Assembly (NCBI RefSeq): GCF_963662255.1
Contig: NW_026912203.1
Span: 62,001 to 126,000 of the forward strand
Direction of reading: 5' to 3'
Length of the DNA stretch: 64,000 nucleotides
From: Cinclus cinclus
Taxonomy: Eukaryota > Chordata > Aves > Passeriformes > Cinclidae
Made by a program: the position numbers and the translations under genes. Shown in pieces: positions 9,006-18,648 of the stretch; within the stretch, counting starts at the first letter, position 1, and each line of letters starts with the position of its first letter. The notes beneath the pieces are model-generated. The model had not been told where the DNA came from and did no database searches. It was given only the letters and a program-made list of their open reading frames with translations.

Positions 9006-11014
9006 CAGTGCTTTGACCAAGGCATGAACTACAACCTCCATAACAATTCCTTCAATAATGGATTCTTGGAATTAGGTATGAGGCACAAAGGCATCACCTC
9101 TTGTTCTTCAATTAAGCATTAATTGAAGAACAGTTCATTACTCAGAGCTGCATTTTGCAACTCTTTTAAAACATGCCTAATTCGTTGCTCTTCTCTGTTG
9201 TTTCTCAAATCCCCACTTTCTCTTGAGACTGTGTCTCTCTTGAGACAAGCCTCAGTGCTCCATTTCCCAGCACAAAGTGTCACAACAACTCTAACATGGA
9301 ATCATTACACACCAAGGGCTCACACTGCAATGTTTGCAGTGACTGCCACAAATGCATTTCACAGCAGCTTCCAATTTGGCAGGCATGAAGGCAATCTCAG
9401 CAAGAAGAATTTTCTTCTTTCTGCCACTCTTCTACTGCTCTTCCTATTGAGGTGATTCCTGATTGCTGCACTTCAGACTCATCACTGATAGAAGTGCAAC
9501 ATTCCTGTCCCGTCATAGCCCAGGCTCCTCCTTGCCCAGCAAGCAGATGATCCAAGGCCATGAGGGTCTGTAGAGCCCCATTTGTGTTTGTTGGAGCTCA
9601 CAGGATGTGCTACTGGATATTTGCACAGTATCCTTTTCTACTTCTTCAAATAATCCATGTAGCTCATTAATGTGAACTCCATAGGACGAGGCAGTGCTCA
9701 TGGGGCACAGGGTGAACCAGAGTCTTTGGCTTTCTGAGACCAAAGGCACTCTGTGGGGGGAAATGTTCTCTCGGGCCAAACTCTTCCTTCTGCTTGTTGC
9801 TGAAGTACCCCCAAGGGAGGCATCAACACTGCCTGAAAAACAGGACCCAAACACATTGAGGGAAGCCTTTACAGGCATTGTCTCTGCACATCCAGCAGGT
9901 CCCATTCCCAGTACCAAAGGTCTGATTTCCCATTTCCCACTGTGGGCTGCTGATGCATCCAGGGCTCCTCCCTGTGCTCCTCTTGTGTCCCCCGTGCCTT
10001 TGGGCCACAGCAGTTTCACAGTGGCCCTGCAGCTGGCAGTGCTCTAACACTGACCCTGACCAGCTCCAGCACCCCAAGTTCTATGGACATTGGGAGTGAT
10101 GGCAAAGCACAGAAATCCTTTCACACTGGGGCCTCTAACTCCAACAGGGTTCAGTTGCTACTGAAGGGAAATCTTAGTGAACCCTGTAAAGCTGATCATT
10201 GTATTCCTTTTTTGCACAGCACAGTTTTCTTTAACTGTCCCTGCACTGACTCTGTTAGGAGTCAGAGCCCATGGACAGAGCTCTGGCCACCCCACAGGGT
10301 GGGCCCTCCAAGGGACCCCCATTCCTCCCAACATTAGTTGAGGACATACCCAGCAATTACTTACATGGAGTATTTTGGCTACTAAGATCTTTACATTTTC
10401 AGAACAATTTCAGGACTAATCCCTGATGAAACTCTACAGGTGTTTCTGGCAAACAAAGATTCTGGCTGACTCTCAAGACACAACTTACAGACATAAGCAC
10501 TACTTTAGTGACAAGGTGACTCATTCTTTTTCCTCAGTCTCATCCGGGTTAGGAACAGTAATTCCACTGTCCATGCAGCTGGTGCCCATTTAATTCCAAA
10601 ATAATGTCCCGAGGGACCTTTGCTGTTCAGCTTTCCTGCGCTGTCTGTGGGTAACAAGGCTTGCTGGGGTCCTTTCCCCTTTGGCTGGAGAGGTGCCGGG
10701 TCCCAGGCCCTGAGGGACCCCCAGGCTCCTGGCTGGAATTCGTCTGGAAGTGCCTCAGTGTCACATCAGCCTTCACATGGAGCCCCGTGGATCAGAGCAT
10801 TTCCCAAACGGGACCCTTGGGGCAAACACGCAGATGTGGTCTGGCACTATCTCTAAAACAATATCCCAAAACATCCACTTGTTCTCACATAGAGCACTTG
10901 GCTGCAGGGACATATTGCCAGGTTCCAGCATTCCAACAGTCTTGTCTTTCCCCAGAGCTGTTCCTGCAGCTGGCTTGGGAGGGCCACTTGGCCTCTCCAC
11001 CCACACTTTGGCTC
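9006..11014 (-). other. ERV2 interior 3' part, arm R1: nothing recognised
   Basis: A 168-codon minus-strand frame (9513-10019) is kept open in all four arms, but its composition and lack of any known motif do not support a gene. The remaining sequence shows multiple stops in every frame. In ERV terms this would be degenerate pol or later sequence. Confidence 0.35.
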
Positions 11015-11375
11015 CATTATTAGGACTGCTGCATCCAAAGCCTTGATCTCCACAAACAGTGCTGATTTGAGCTGGATCTCCTTCCTTCACTGATGTTTCG
11101 AAAGCTGGAAGATCAATAATGGTGCTACTGTGCCACAGGGCTAAATCATCCAATCTTGTTCACTATTGCTGAAAAGGATTACTTTGATTTCTCCTTGACA
11201 ATCTGCATCAATTCCTCTTCCCGTGACGTGAACCCTTTGCAAGGCCAAGCTCCAGTGAGCAGTTCCCCAAACAAAGTGTCCTGGAGGAATCTGAACTCCT
11301 CTTTCCGTATTGATAACTCTCATTTGCTTCTGATTTATCCTAATTAATTCCAGTGCATCACAGTCCAGCCCTGCA
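11015..11375 (-). pseudogene. Retroviral-type dUTPase relic (ERV2), arm R1
   Basis: On the minus strand the translation shows the trimeric dUTPase motifs in order: motif 1 as 'AGLDC' near 11365, an 'IPPGHF' element, motif 2/3-like 'SLAL', then '[16 protein letters not shown]' (motif 3; the usual tyrosine is cysteine) near 11190, and in a shifted frame motif 5 as 'GDQGFGCS' near 11035. A stop and frame change separate motif 3 from motif 5, so the gene is broken. dUTPases hydrolyse dUTP; in ERVs they occur in beta-like elements before protease and in ERV-L after integrase. Neither neighbour is readable here, so I leave the class open. Confidence 0.75.
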
Positions 11376-12387
11376 GCCTCTGGGGGGCCCTGTCAGGAGC
11401 CGTGGCACCCAGAACAATTTCCCAGGAAGTCCAAGTCTCACTGGCCATGGTTGTATTTGCAAACCGGGAGCAGCCATGCACATCCAGGGCCTTTCCATTT
11501 CCCAGTGGGCCCATTGCTAAGGGTAGGGAGCACATCTGGGAGTTGGCTTCTCCATCGGGACAGCTTCTCAGCTCCTCATTTTTTCAACTGCTCTTTTAAC
11601 AAACATTCATCTGTCCAACCAATGCCGCAGCTTGTGGATAGCCTGCTGTATGAAAAACCCAGCAGTCTTAATCACTGTGTTTTCCACACTAACAAAAAAC
11701 ACATTCCACATCACAGGGTCAGCAAACCCCGTGAAAGCAGCCAATTTCATCCCTTCCTCCTGTATTCATTATAAACAGTCTCACAAAGTTTGCCATGACA
11801 TTGATGTCCTTGTTAAAGCTTTTCTGTAGGGTATTCAGTGTTACATCCCTGAGCAACCAAAGCTAACACACGAGTACTGTCAGCATTATTTCACATTATT
11901 ATTATTATTATTATTATTTATATAAAAATAAAAATATGATTTCATGACATGTAAGATATGCGTACACATATGTAGATATAACACAGTAACATTATTATAT
12001 CACAAGCACAATGAAATTCAAGCTCAAGAGTAAAACTTTTTCTGTGTCTCCATGTGGGAGTGTTCCAACACAAATTGTTCCTTCTGTTGCTGCTGTTTCC
12101 AATATGCTCTTAACAAAATCCATCCTCATCCTCCCAAAACACACAAGTTCTTTTCCTTTTTCCATATGCAATTTTGGGATGCATTTGAAGACACCCACTG
12201 GTTCAGCCTCTTTTAACTCACGGCTCCACTGCTCCCACAGTGCTCTGACCTCAGCCCACTCCTGAGACAGACAACTCTAGGGAAGGGCTTCGCATCCAGC
12301 AATTTCCAACGGGACGGACTCCTTACATTTACATTTTTAAAGTGACATTTTGTTGTGATCCAGCCAGACTACGCCACTTTGCTTTTA
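11376..12387 (-). other. ERV2 interior 5' part, arm R1: nothing recognised
   Basis: Between the dUTPase relic and the 5' LTR-like repeat. Short minus-strand frames (for example 11995-12198) are conserved between arms but lack known gag motifs. It includes the ATT microsatellite. Confidence 0.35.
11895..11918 (+). repeat. (ATT)8 microsatellite
   Basis: Eight ATT units here; seven in the R3 copy near 42855 and a similarly shorter AAT run in R2 near 22387. The length differences show that the arms are separately sequenced, independently mutating copies. Confidence 0.85.
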
Positions 12388-13150
12388 CCAGTGGGCAAGG
12401 TCAGCACCAAAGACACAGACACCAGCTGAAGGAATTGCGTAATTTTCTAAAGTTCAAAGCAGCAAAGAATCACAGAAGGAGAAGCTCAGCAATGCACCCA
12501 GTCCTCACTCCCAAGAAGTGCCCGCAGTGATTAAGAAAGATGCCTCAGCAGTTCCCCCCAGACTTTACCATCACCCAGATGCACACATCAGCTGGGGGAA
12601 GCTGTCACAGCCAAGGACTGCAGAGCCACTCCCGGACACTGGGAATTCCTGCAGGTGCCTCCACTCCCGGACACTGGGAATTCCTCCAGGTGCCTCCACT
12701 CCCGGACACTGGGAATTCCTGCAGGTGCCTCCAGCCACAGCTGAGGCTTCCAGCCCCGCTGAGAGAGGGCCCAGCTCTGACAGTGCTGAAGAAACAAACT
12801 GACAGCACTTCTAGTGCAGCAACATCTGGTTTCATTCTCCTCTTGGCTCACACCCAGAGCCTGGCCAGGGCTCAAGGAGGAACCCAAGGAGTTGGCTTTG
12901 ACCAAACACACCCCAAACAAGGCCAGATGTTGGATTTCACGGCCTTGTTCGGCTTCTAAATACACAAAGGTCAATCCACCTTTCACTCATGAGTGCATAC
13001 ATCTATCACAGCACTCATGTCCGTGCATAGTTTGGTCATGTGTGGATACAAAGATAACATTTGGTTGGAAGGTTCATCCAGAGATCCCCTTTGGCTCAGG
13101 GCCTGGTGTTCAGCCCTCAGTCAGGGCCTCTTGTCCAGCCTTTGGTACTT
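12388..13150 (-). repeat. Putative LTR (5' side) of ERV2, arm R1
   Basis: Partner of 8353-9005. It is longer because of a 35-bp unit repeated three times at 12627-12731. Its inner edge (12388) faces the ERV interior; its outer edge merges with a CR1-like segment near 13.13 kb. Divergence from its partner is much greater than that between arms, so the ERV is far older than the array. Confidence 0.5.
12627..12731 (+). repeat. Three tandem 35-bp units, unique to arm R1
   Basis: A 35-base unit starting CACTCCCGGACACTGGG is present three times with one substitution between copies. R2, R3 and R4, and the partner LTR-like repeat at 8.6 kb, have it once. It is a recent local expansion in this arm. 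Confidence 0.9.
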
Positions 13151-13262
13151 CAGGCATGCGATTTACTGCTGGGCTTGACAGTGCTGGGTGAACAGCAGGA
13201 CTGCATGAGCTCTGAGGTCTTTCCCAACTGGAAGGATTCTGTAATTCCAGGATTCCATCTGC
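13130..13262 (-). mobile_element. CR1-like LINE 3' fragment, arm R1
   Basis: On the minus strand the text 'ACAGAATCCTTCCAGTTGGG' followed by AAAGACCTC and, further on, CCCAGCACTGTCAAG-like words resembles the 3' untranslated part of avian CR1 elements. It is short and old. Copies lie near 21110-21242 (plus), 44016-44148 (minus) and 51997-52129 (plus). Confidence 0.5.
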
Positions 13263-13990
13263 TGCATTCAGCTAGGTCCATGTTAGCAGCATTCCTTGAG
13301 TCCAAAAGGCCCCTCTTGGTCAGCCCTTGTGGCCTAAGGCTCCAGCTCCTTTAGCTCCTGCTGCTAAGCTGCTCATGCTGAACGAGAGGGCTCAGGGAGA
13401 AGAAGAATACAGCTCATGCAATTCCTTCTGGGACGCTGAGAGGGCAGGGTGTGGCACCAGGAGCATTGTTTGCTGTGGCCTCCTCTCTACCCTTCAGGCC
13501 CTTCAGTGCTTTGAAGCAGCCAAGAGCTTTCTTCAAGGGTGCAAGGAAGCAGCTGTTCCTGCTCCCAGCTCTGGCTCTTCCCACTCTCTGACCTTGACTG
13601 GTTTTGTCCCTCTGGCTGTGCCCTCTGCTCCCCCTGTGCTTGGTGGCTGCTGCCCAGGACTGTGGCACTGGCACACATCAAGGGCTCCAGCCCCTCCTTT
13701 CTCTGCCCTTGCAGCTGCCTGCTCACAGCAGCCTTTTCCACCTGGAAGCTCCCCATGGAGAGAGAGTCCCCACCTCTGTTCCCTGCACAACCTCCAGGAT
13801 GCCAGCGCTGCCATCTCCAGTCCCTGCTGGCACTGAGGGCTCCCAGGTGCCCCAGGCTGCTGTGACACCACTGCACACGGCAGGGAACAGTGCCAGGAGG
13901 AGTTCAGCTGTGCTGCTCCATCAGTCTGTGCCCAGCAAAGGGGAAAAGCCTCAGCCCTGCAGGGCCAAGAGCTGCTCACAACTCTTGTGG

Positions 13991-15340
13991 CCAGAATGTC
14001 TGCTGAGGGCCAGCCAGGCTGCTGCAGTGGCACCGACCTCCCAGCCACCACCATTGCAGTCATGTCCCCTGGGCCTGGCTCTTCCCTTTCCTCTGTCCCT
14101 CTCCTGCCCCTGCAGGGATGAAGAGTTTTGCCATTAATATCTTGTCCCCAAGGTGCTGGGGCCAATTGCTTCCCAGTCGGGTTCCTGGAGCACGAGTGGC
14201 TTTGCAGAGCCCAGCCAGAAATGACCCCTGAAGCTGCAGCTCTGCAGTGGTGGCCACCAGGCCGGGTTGCCAAGGGAGGCTTGTGGCCATGCCCTGGGAG
14301 CAGCTGCTGCTGCCAAGGTGCCTTTGGTGTCTCAGGCTCTCCCTGGCACAGGTACCACCACGGCACTCTGCACTTGTGCCCGAGGCCTTCCCTGTCTTGG
14401 GGCTGGCCTGGGCCTTTTCCTGCAGCGGGGTCTGCCCTGGCCATGGCACAGGAAAGGCAGTTCCTGCTGCAGCAGGAGGCTCTGCCTGGAATGGGCTCAA
14501 ACAACTCCAACAAGGCTCTGTTTGCAAAGCTCCCGGTGGGAAATGAAGAGGGGGATCACGCTGCTTTTGGGGTCAACAGTGCTGAAACCAGCCTGACTCC
14601 TCCATCCCCAAGATCAACATCCTGAGAGGGAGCTGAAGCTGTGGCAGAGCTGGTAAAATGCCCAGAGAAAGGAACAACCAAGTGCCACCGCTGAGAACTT
14701 CTGCAGAGCTGCTGAGTTGGCACAGCCTGGGCACATCTGCCTGACAGGGCAGCACTTCAGACTGGAAGAGCCCCGTGCCAGATTTTAACGGCAGCGTGTC
14801 CCAACATTTCCCTCCTTGGAGGGGCGGGGGCCTTCCTCCCTGCAGTGGGGACACCCCTCAAGGTCACTGCTCCAGGCTGAGCCAAAGGGACTTGCCCACG
14901 GTTGTTGGTTTGGGGCAAGGACATCAATCTCTACTTAATAACTGGTTTTGCTTTAACACAATTGCTTCAAAATTGCATCCTGTCTCACCCTGAGTGTCCC
15001 TGCAGAGGAACAGACACGCAGTTCCACAAGCTCAGGGTTCTCCTTTGATGAGGAATCTGGCATGCAAATGGCCTTGTAAGAAGCATAAAAGCTGAGGGAA
15101 TGGACTAGAAATTATTAGAAAAAAATGACCCTTCTTTCAGACAAAGTTCACCCAGTTCACCTGCATTTCCCCGTTTTAGATTCTTTTTGTCATCTACTCT
15201 GGGAGGGCTGCAGTCAGGGCTGCATTCCCTTACAATTCCTGGTCGATGACTTGTGAGTCTTAGACACTGTAAAGTACCATGAGCTGCAGAGAGTTTGCCT
15301 TCCCGTGGCTTTGTTGGAAAGCAATGCTGGAGACATAAGG
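13991..15340 (+). other. Upstream part of spacer S1: no recognisable gene
   Basis: Long open frames occur on both strands (for example a 326-codon minus-strand frame spanning 13533-14513), but they overlap each other, cross the arm/spacer border and show no known domain. This is GC-rich non-coding sequence upstream of the PIM-like CpG island. Confidence 0.45.
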
Positions 15341-15934
15341 GCAGCGCTTGGGTGGGGCAGGAATCCTCCAGCCAGGGAACGTGCCCCGGCGGCAGTGTGT
15401 GAGCCTCAGCGGGGCCAATGCACAGCAGCGAGCGAAGGGATTGCTGTGTCACTGTGCGGGAGTCAGGACTCTGGGCCTTGGCTGAACAGGGCAAAGTTCC
15501 CGTGTTTGGACAGACTCAGGGGCTGCCCCGGGGCGCGCGGGGCTCGGGCATGGGGCGTGTGGGGCGAGCGGCGAACGGACACGCGGACACGCGGACAAAC
15601 GGACAAACGGCCCCGGCGCTTCGGCAGCAGCGGCGGCAGCAGCGGCAGCAGCGAGTCTACAAGCCCTCTTACTCTCTTTCTTGTTCATTCTATCCCTTCT
15701 CCCCGGGCTCCGTTCCCCAGACCCCCCCCCGTCGTCTCCCCCTCTCCCCCTGCCGGACCGGGCCATGCCCCCGGCCCGCCCCCGGCCTCGGGCGGGGCTG
15801 CCCCGTCACCTGCCCCGTCCGTCCCACCCCGGGCTCGCCTCTGCCCGGCTCTGGCTTTCGTGGCTGTGGCGGTGCTGTGCGGGCATCAGTGCCTGGGGCT
15901 GGGGCAGCATCGCTGCCCTTTGGCTTTGCCTGGC

Positions 15935-16070
15935 CGGAGCCCGAACCCGAGCCCGGCCCCGACCCCGAGCCCGGCCCCGACCCCCGCCCCTACCCCGGCT
16001 CCGGCCCCGCCTCCGGCCCCGGCCCCGGCCCCTGCCCCGGCCCCGGCCCCGGCTCCTCCAGGGGCCCGCT
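15935..16070 (+). repeat. GGCCCC hexanucleotide-rich tract in PIM-like exon 1
   Basis: The stretch consists mostly of GGCCCC-type and related CCCCGA/CCCCGG units, encoding alternating Pro/Arg in the kinase frame. The last run has three units here and four in the S2 copy (near 49201). The minus strand is GGGGCC-rich and could form G-quadruplexes. It sits within a CpG-rich region from about 15.34 to 16.72 kb that probably served as the promoter. Confidence 0.8.
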
Positions 16071-16404
16071 GAGGACACACGCGGCGCGGCCGCTCCCGCC
16101 GCCTCCGCTGCGGCTTCCCCGGCCCGAGCTCCGCCGCTCGGCAGCGCGGCCGCCGGCCCCGAGCCGCCAGGGCCCGGGGCGGGTGGGGATGCCCGGCCCG
16201 GGACGGTCGGGGGGCGGTCGGGGGCCGTGTGTGGCCCCGGGCCGAGCGCTGACGGCCGCGTGTCGCCCGCAGGGAAGGCGCAGGGGGCCTTGCCGGAGCG
16301 GTACCGGCTGGGTTCGCTGCTGGGCAGCGGCGGCTTCGGCAGCGTCTTCTCGTGGACCCGGCTCGCGGACGGCGCCCCGGTGAGTGGCGGGGCCGGCGGC
16401 GGGC

Positions 16405-16440
16405 GGAGGAGGAGGAGGAGGAGGAGGAGGAAGAGGAAGA
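16405..16440 (+). repeat. GGA microsatellite in intron 1 of the PIM-like pseudogene
   Basis: A GGA run just after the first splice donor, mirrored by TCC repeats near 48820 in the S2 copy. Confidence 0.8.
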
Positions 16441-18504
16441 GATGGAGGGCGGAGGAGGAGGCCGGGGCGCGGCGGGCCGGGCGGCGATCTGAGCCCGCTG
16501 CTGCCCCTTGGTTCGCAGGTGGCCATCAAATGCGTGCGGCGGGATCGCATCCGCCATTGGGGCGAGCTGGTGAGTGAGCGGGGCCAGCGGCAGAAGCCGG
16601 GGCGTTGCGGGCGGCGGGGAGCCGGGGCCCGGCAGGCTGGGAGCCGCCGGGAGCCCTGCAAGGAGAGCGGGCGTGGGCTGAGCGGGGGATGCAGAGCATC
16701 CCGGGCTGGCTGAGGCGTTCCAGAGCCCTGGCACGGCCTCAGCCCCACTGACGGCATCGTGGTCCTCGCGCAGCCCAACGGCGCCCGTGCGCCCCTGGAG
16801 GTCGTGCTGCTGGACAAGGTGTCCACTGGGTTCCGTGGAGTAATTCAGCTCCTGGAGTGGTTTGAGCTGCCCAGCTGCGTCTTGTTGGTGCTGGAGCGTC
16901 CCGAGCCATGTCAGGACCTCTTGGATTTCATCGTGGCTCGGGGCTCCCTGCCGGAGGAGGAGGCGCGGGGGCTGTTCCGCCAGGTGCTGGAGGCCGTGCG
17001 GCACTGCAGCAGCTGCGGGGTCCTGCACCGCGACATCAAACCTAGCAACATCCTCATCGACCTGGCCACCTGATTGACTTTGGCTGTGGCACCTTCCTCC
17101 AGGACACACTCTACACCCAGTTTGCAGGTGAGCCCAGCCTGGGGGATGCCCCTGGGCATCTCATGGCCCAGCCTGACTGTGGCACTGCACTTTGATTCCC
17201 CGCTTTGCTGCAGGTCATGGGATTGCTTCTCCTGCACCAAAAGTTGCTTTTGAGTGGGGATCAGAGGGGAGCCAGCTCCCAGCCCTGCCAACGGCATTCA
17301 CCACCCACTCAGCCGTGGCTGGAGCTGGGGCAGCCAGCCCGACACAAACCCCCTGGGGGGAGCAAGAGAGGGGGCTCAGACCCGTGCACGGCTCCGTTTG
17401 GTGTGCAGGCGAGGAAGGGCTTGGACTGCTTTGCTGCCCCTGTTTGCCTTGGCTTGTTAATGTTTATTGGGGGCAATGCAAGCAGAGAGGAGAGTGGGTT
17501 TTTCCCACCCCTGGGTGGGTTTTTCTTCTGGGTGTCATGGTTGGGCCTTCCCAGGGCTTCTGCTGCCCTCTCCCAACACCAGTGGTTTCTTTGCCGTCCC
17601 TCCTTTTTGTACGCCGGAGTCAGGTGTTGGTGACGAGGCAGCGGGTCACTCCTGTGCCACTGGTGCGGTCCCCCCAATCCCAGGGATGCTGAGGCGAGGC
17701 GCTGGGAGCAGCAGCATCCCCGTGATGAGCTCCATCTGTATTCCATAGGGACACGGTCCTACAGCCCCCCAGAGTGGACCCACCTGAAATGCTACCACGG
17801 CGAGGCAGCAACGGTCTGGTCCCTGGGTATCCTGCTGTACCAGATGGTCTGCGGGAAGCACCCGTTCAAGAAGGGCCGGGACATCGTCTGGGGCCAGCTC
17901 ATGTTCCCACGAGGGCTCTCTCAAGGTGAATCCTCATCTCTGGGATGTGGCACATGTCCTGCTCTCCTGCTCTCCTCCAAAACAGGGAATTGACTGCAAA
18001 GCTCAGGCCCAGCTCTGAGCAGATCCAGCAGAGCCTGGGCACAGGAACAGTGGGGCAAAGTGAACAGGATCCTCCTCCAGCTGACCGGTGATTTGTGGTT
18101 TCTCTCCCCAGAGTGCCAAGATGTTATCAGATGGTGTTTATGCATGCACTCCATGGACAGGCCATCTTTGGAAGATCTCTTCTATGACCCCTGGCTGCAG
18201 GGTGTTCACCTGCCCTAGAAGATGGGAGAGATTCACAGGCACCGTTTGATCCGGGAGCCTGGATCAAACAGCTCCACACGTGTCTTGGTGATAAGAAGCA
18301 AAGAAACACAGACTTTTTTCTCCTGCCTGTACCATGGAGCAGGGGTCATCAGATGGGAACGTCCGTTCTGGAGCTGAGCTGGTCTTGCAAGCACTGGCGG
18401 CCACCATGCATCCTGGTTTTACTTGTCCTGCTTCAGTGATGGCTGAGTCCCTGGGCAGAACACTGACAGCCTGGTCTGGCCCCCAGGGAAGGAGCAGCAG
18501 CCCC

Positions 18505-18648
18505 TGGAGAAGCTGTACCACGTGGAGCTGCTGCAAGGACAACCTCAAGGCTGACAGCCTCTTCCTCGACCTGGCCACTGGCAGCAGGAGATGATGGACT
18601 TTGATTCTGGCACCTTCTTCAAAGACACGCTCCACGCCCAGTGTGCAG
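18505..18648 (+). pseudogene. Second PIM-like exon relic, copy 1
   Basis: The stretch translates, with one frame shift, to a decayed catalytic-loop and activation-segment exon: 'DSLFLDLATGS', then 'MDFDSGTFFKDTLHAQCAG' and a GT donor at 18649. It parallels 'ILIDLAT', '[20 protein letters not shown]' and the donor at 17128 of the upstream pseudogene, and the following intron sequences are also similar. DFG reads as DFD. This is an older tandem duplicate of the same kinase family, of which only this exon is readable. Confidence 0.7.

Larger units (their letters stand above)
5935..13990 (+). repeat. Palindrome arm R, copy 1
   Basis: About 8 kb, repeated inverted at 19952-28383 and 51269-59265 and directly at 36870-45302. 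The common outer border is at an AAATTCAGAGACCAT sequence, preceded by ERV env in E-flanked copies and by block O sequence in O-flanked copies. Copy 1 is the most divergent: it lacks an 11-base piece near 6523, carries two extra 35-bp units near 12.65 kb, and has TATATA where the others have TATAAA. At its inner end it lacks the 435-bp block present in R2 and R3. Confidence 0.95.
15765..18218 (+). pseudogene. PIM1-like serine/threonine kinase pseudogene, five exons, copy 1
   Basis: Model: exons 15765-16379, 16519-16569, 16774-17127, 17749-17925 and 18112-18218, all with GT-AG junctions and consistent phases. PIM kinases are constitutively active cytosolic Ser/Thr kinases. Seen in order: a ~165-residue Pro/Arg/Ala-rich N-terminal extension with a hydrophobic Trp/Leu-rich stretch; glycine loop 'LGSGGFGSVF'; 'VAIK' lysine; PIM hinge-type 'LERPEP'; catalytic loop 'HRDIKPSN'; after a break 'LIDFGCG'; 'YSPPEW'; C-terminal 'RWCL' and 'DRPSLEDL' to a stop at 18216. 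Just before DFG, exon 3 has lost a number of bases not divisible by three (about 13, by comparison with the usual family spacing), giving a stop at 17071-17073. The product would lack the metal-binding DFG and the whole C-lobe. The first ATG is chosen because it sits in the CpG island in frame with the kinase; an alternative is an extra splice acceptor at about 16270. PIM1-like genes are known to be expanded in songbirds. Confidence 0.9.

Noticed and set aside
9513..10019. 168-codon minus-strand frame conserved in four arms
   Set aside because: Conservation reflects recent arm duplication, not selection; no recognisable protein family.
11015..11375. Cellular DUT retrocopy
   Set aside because: The motif wording ([22 protein letters not shown]) and the flanking LTR-like repeats fit a retroviral dUTPase better, though a search would be needed to settle it.
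13533..14513. 326-codon minus-strand frame crossing the R1/S1 border
   Set aside because: No known domain, GC-rich low-stop composition, and it spans a structural junction; the R2 and R3 versions differ at the 435-bp block.
15418..16577. Overlapping 255-321-codon frames on both strands of the CpG-rich region
   Set aside because: Their Pro/Arg/Ala/Gly repeats come from the GC-rich hexanucleotide tract; only the frame leading into the kinase glycine loop is supported by splice phases.
15765..18218. A functional PIM kinase gene
   Set aside because: The frame break before DFG removes the metal-binding motif and the C-lobe in both copies.
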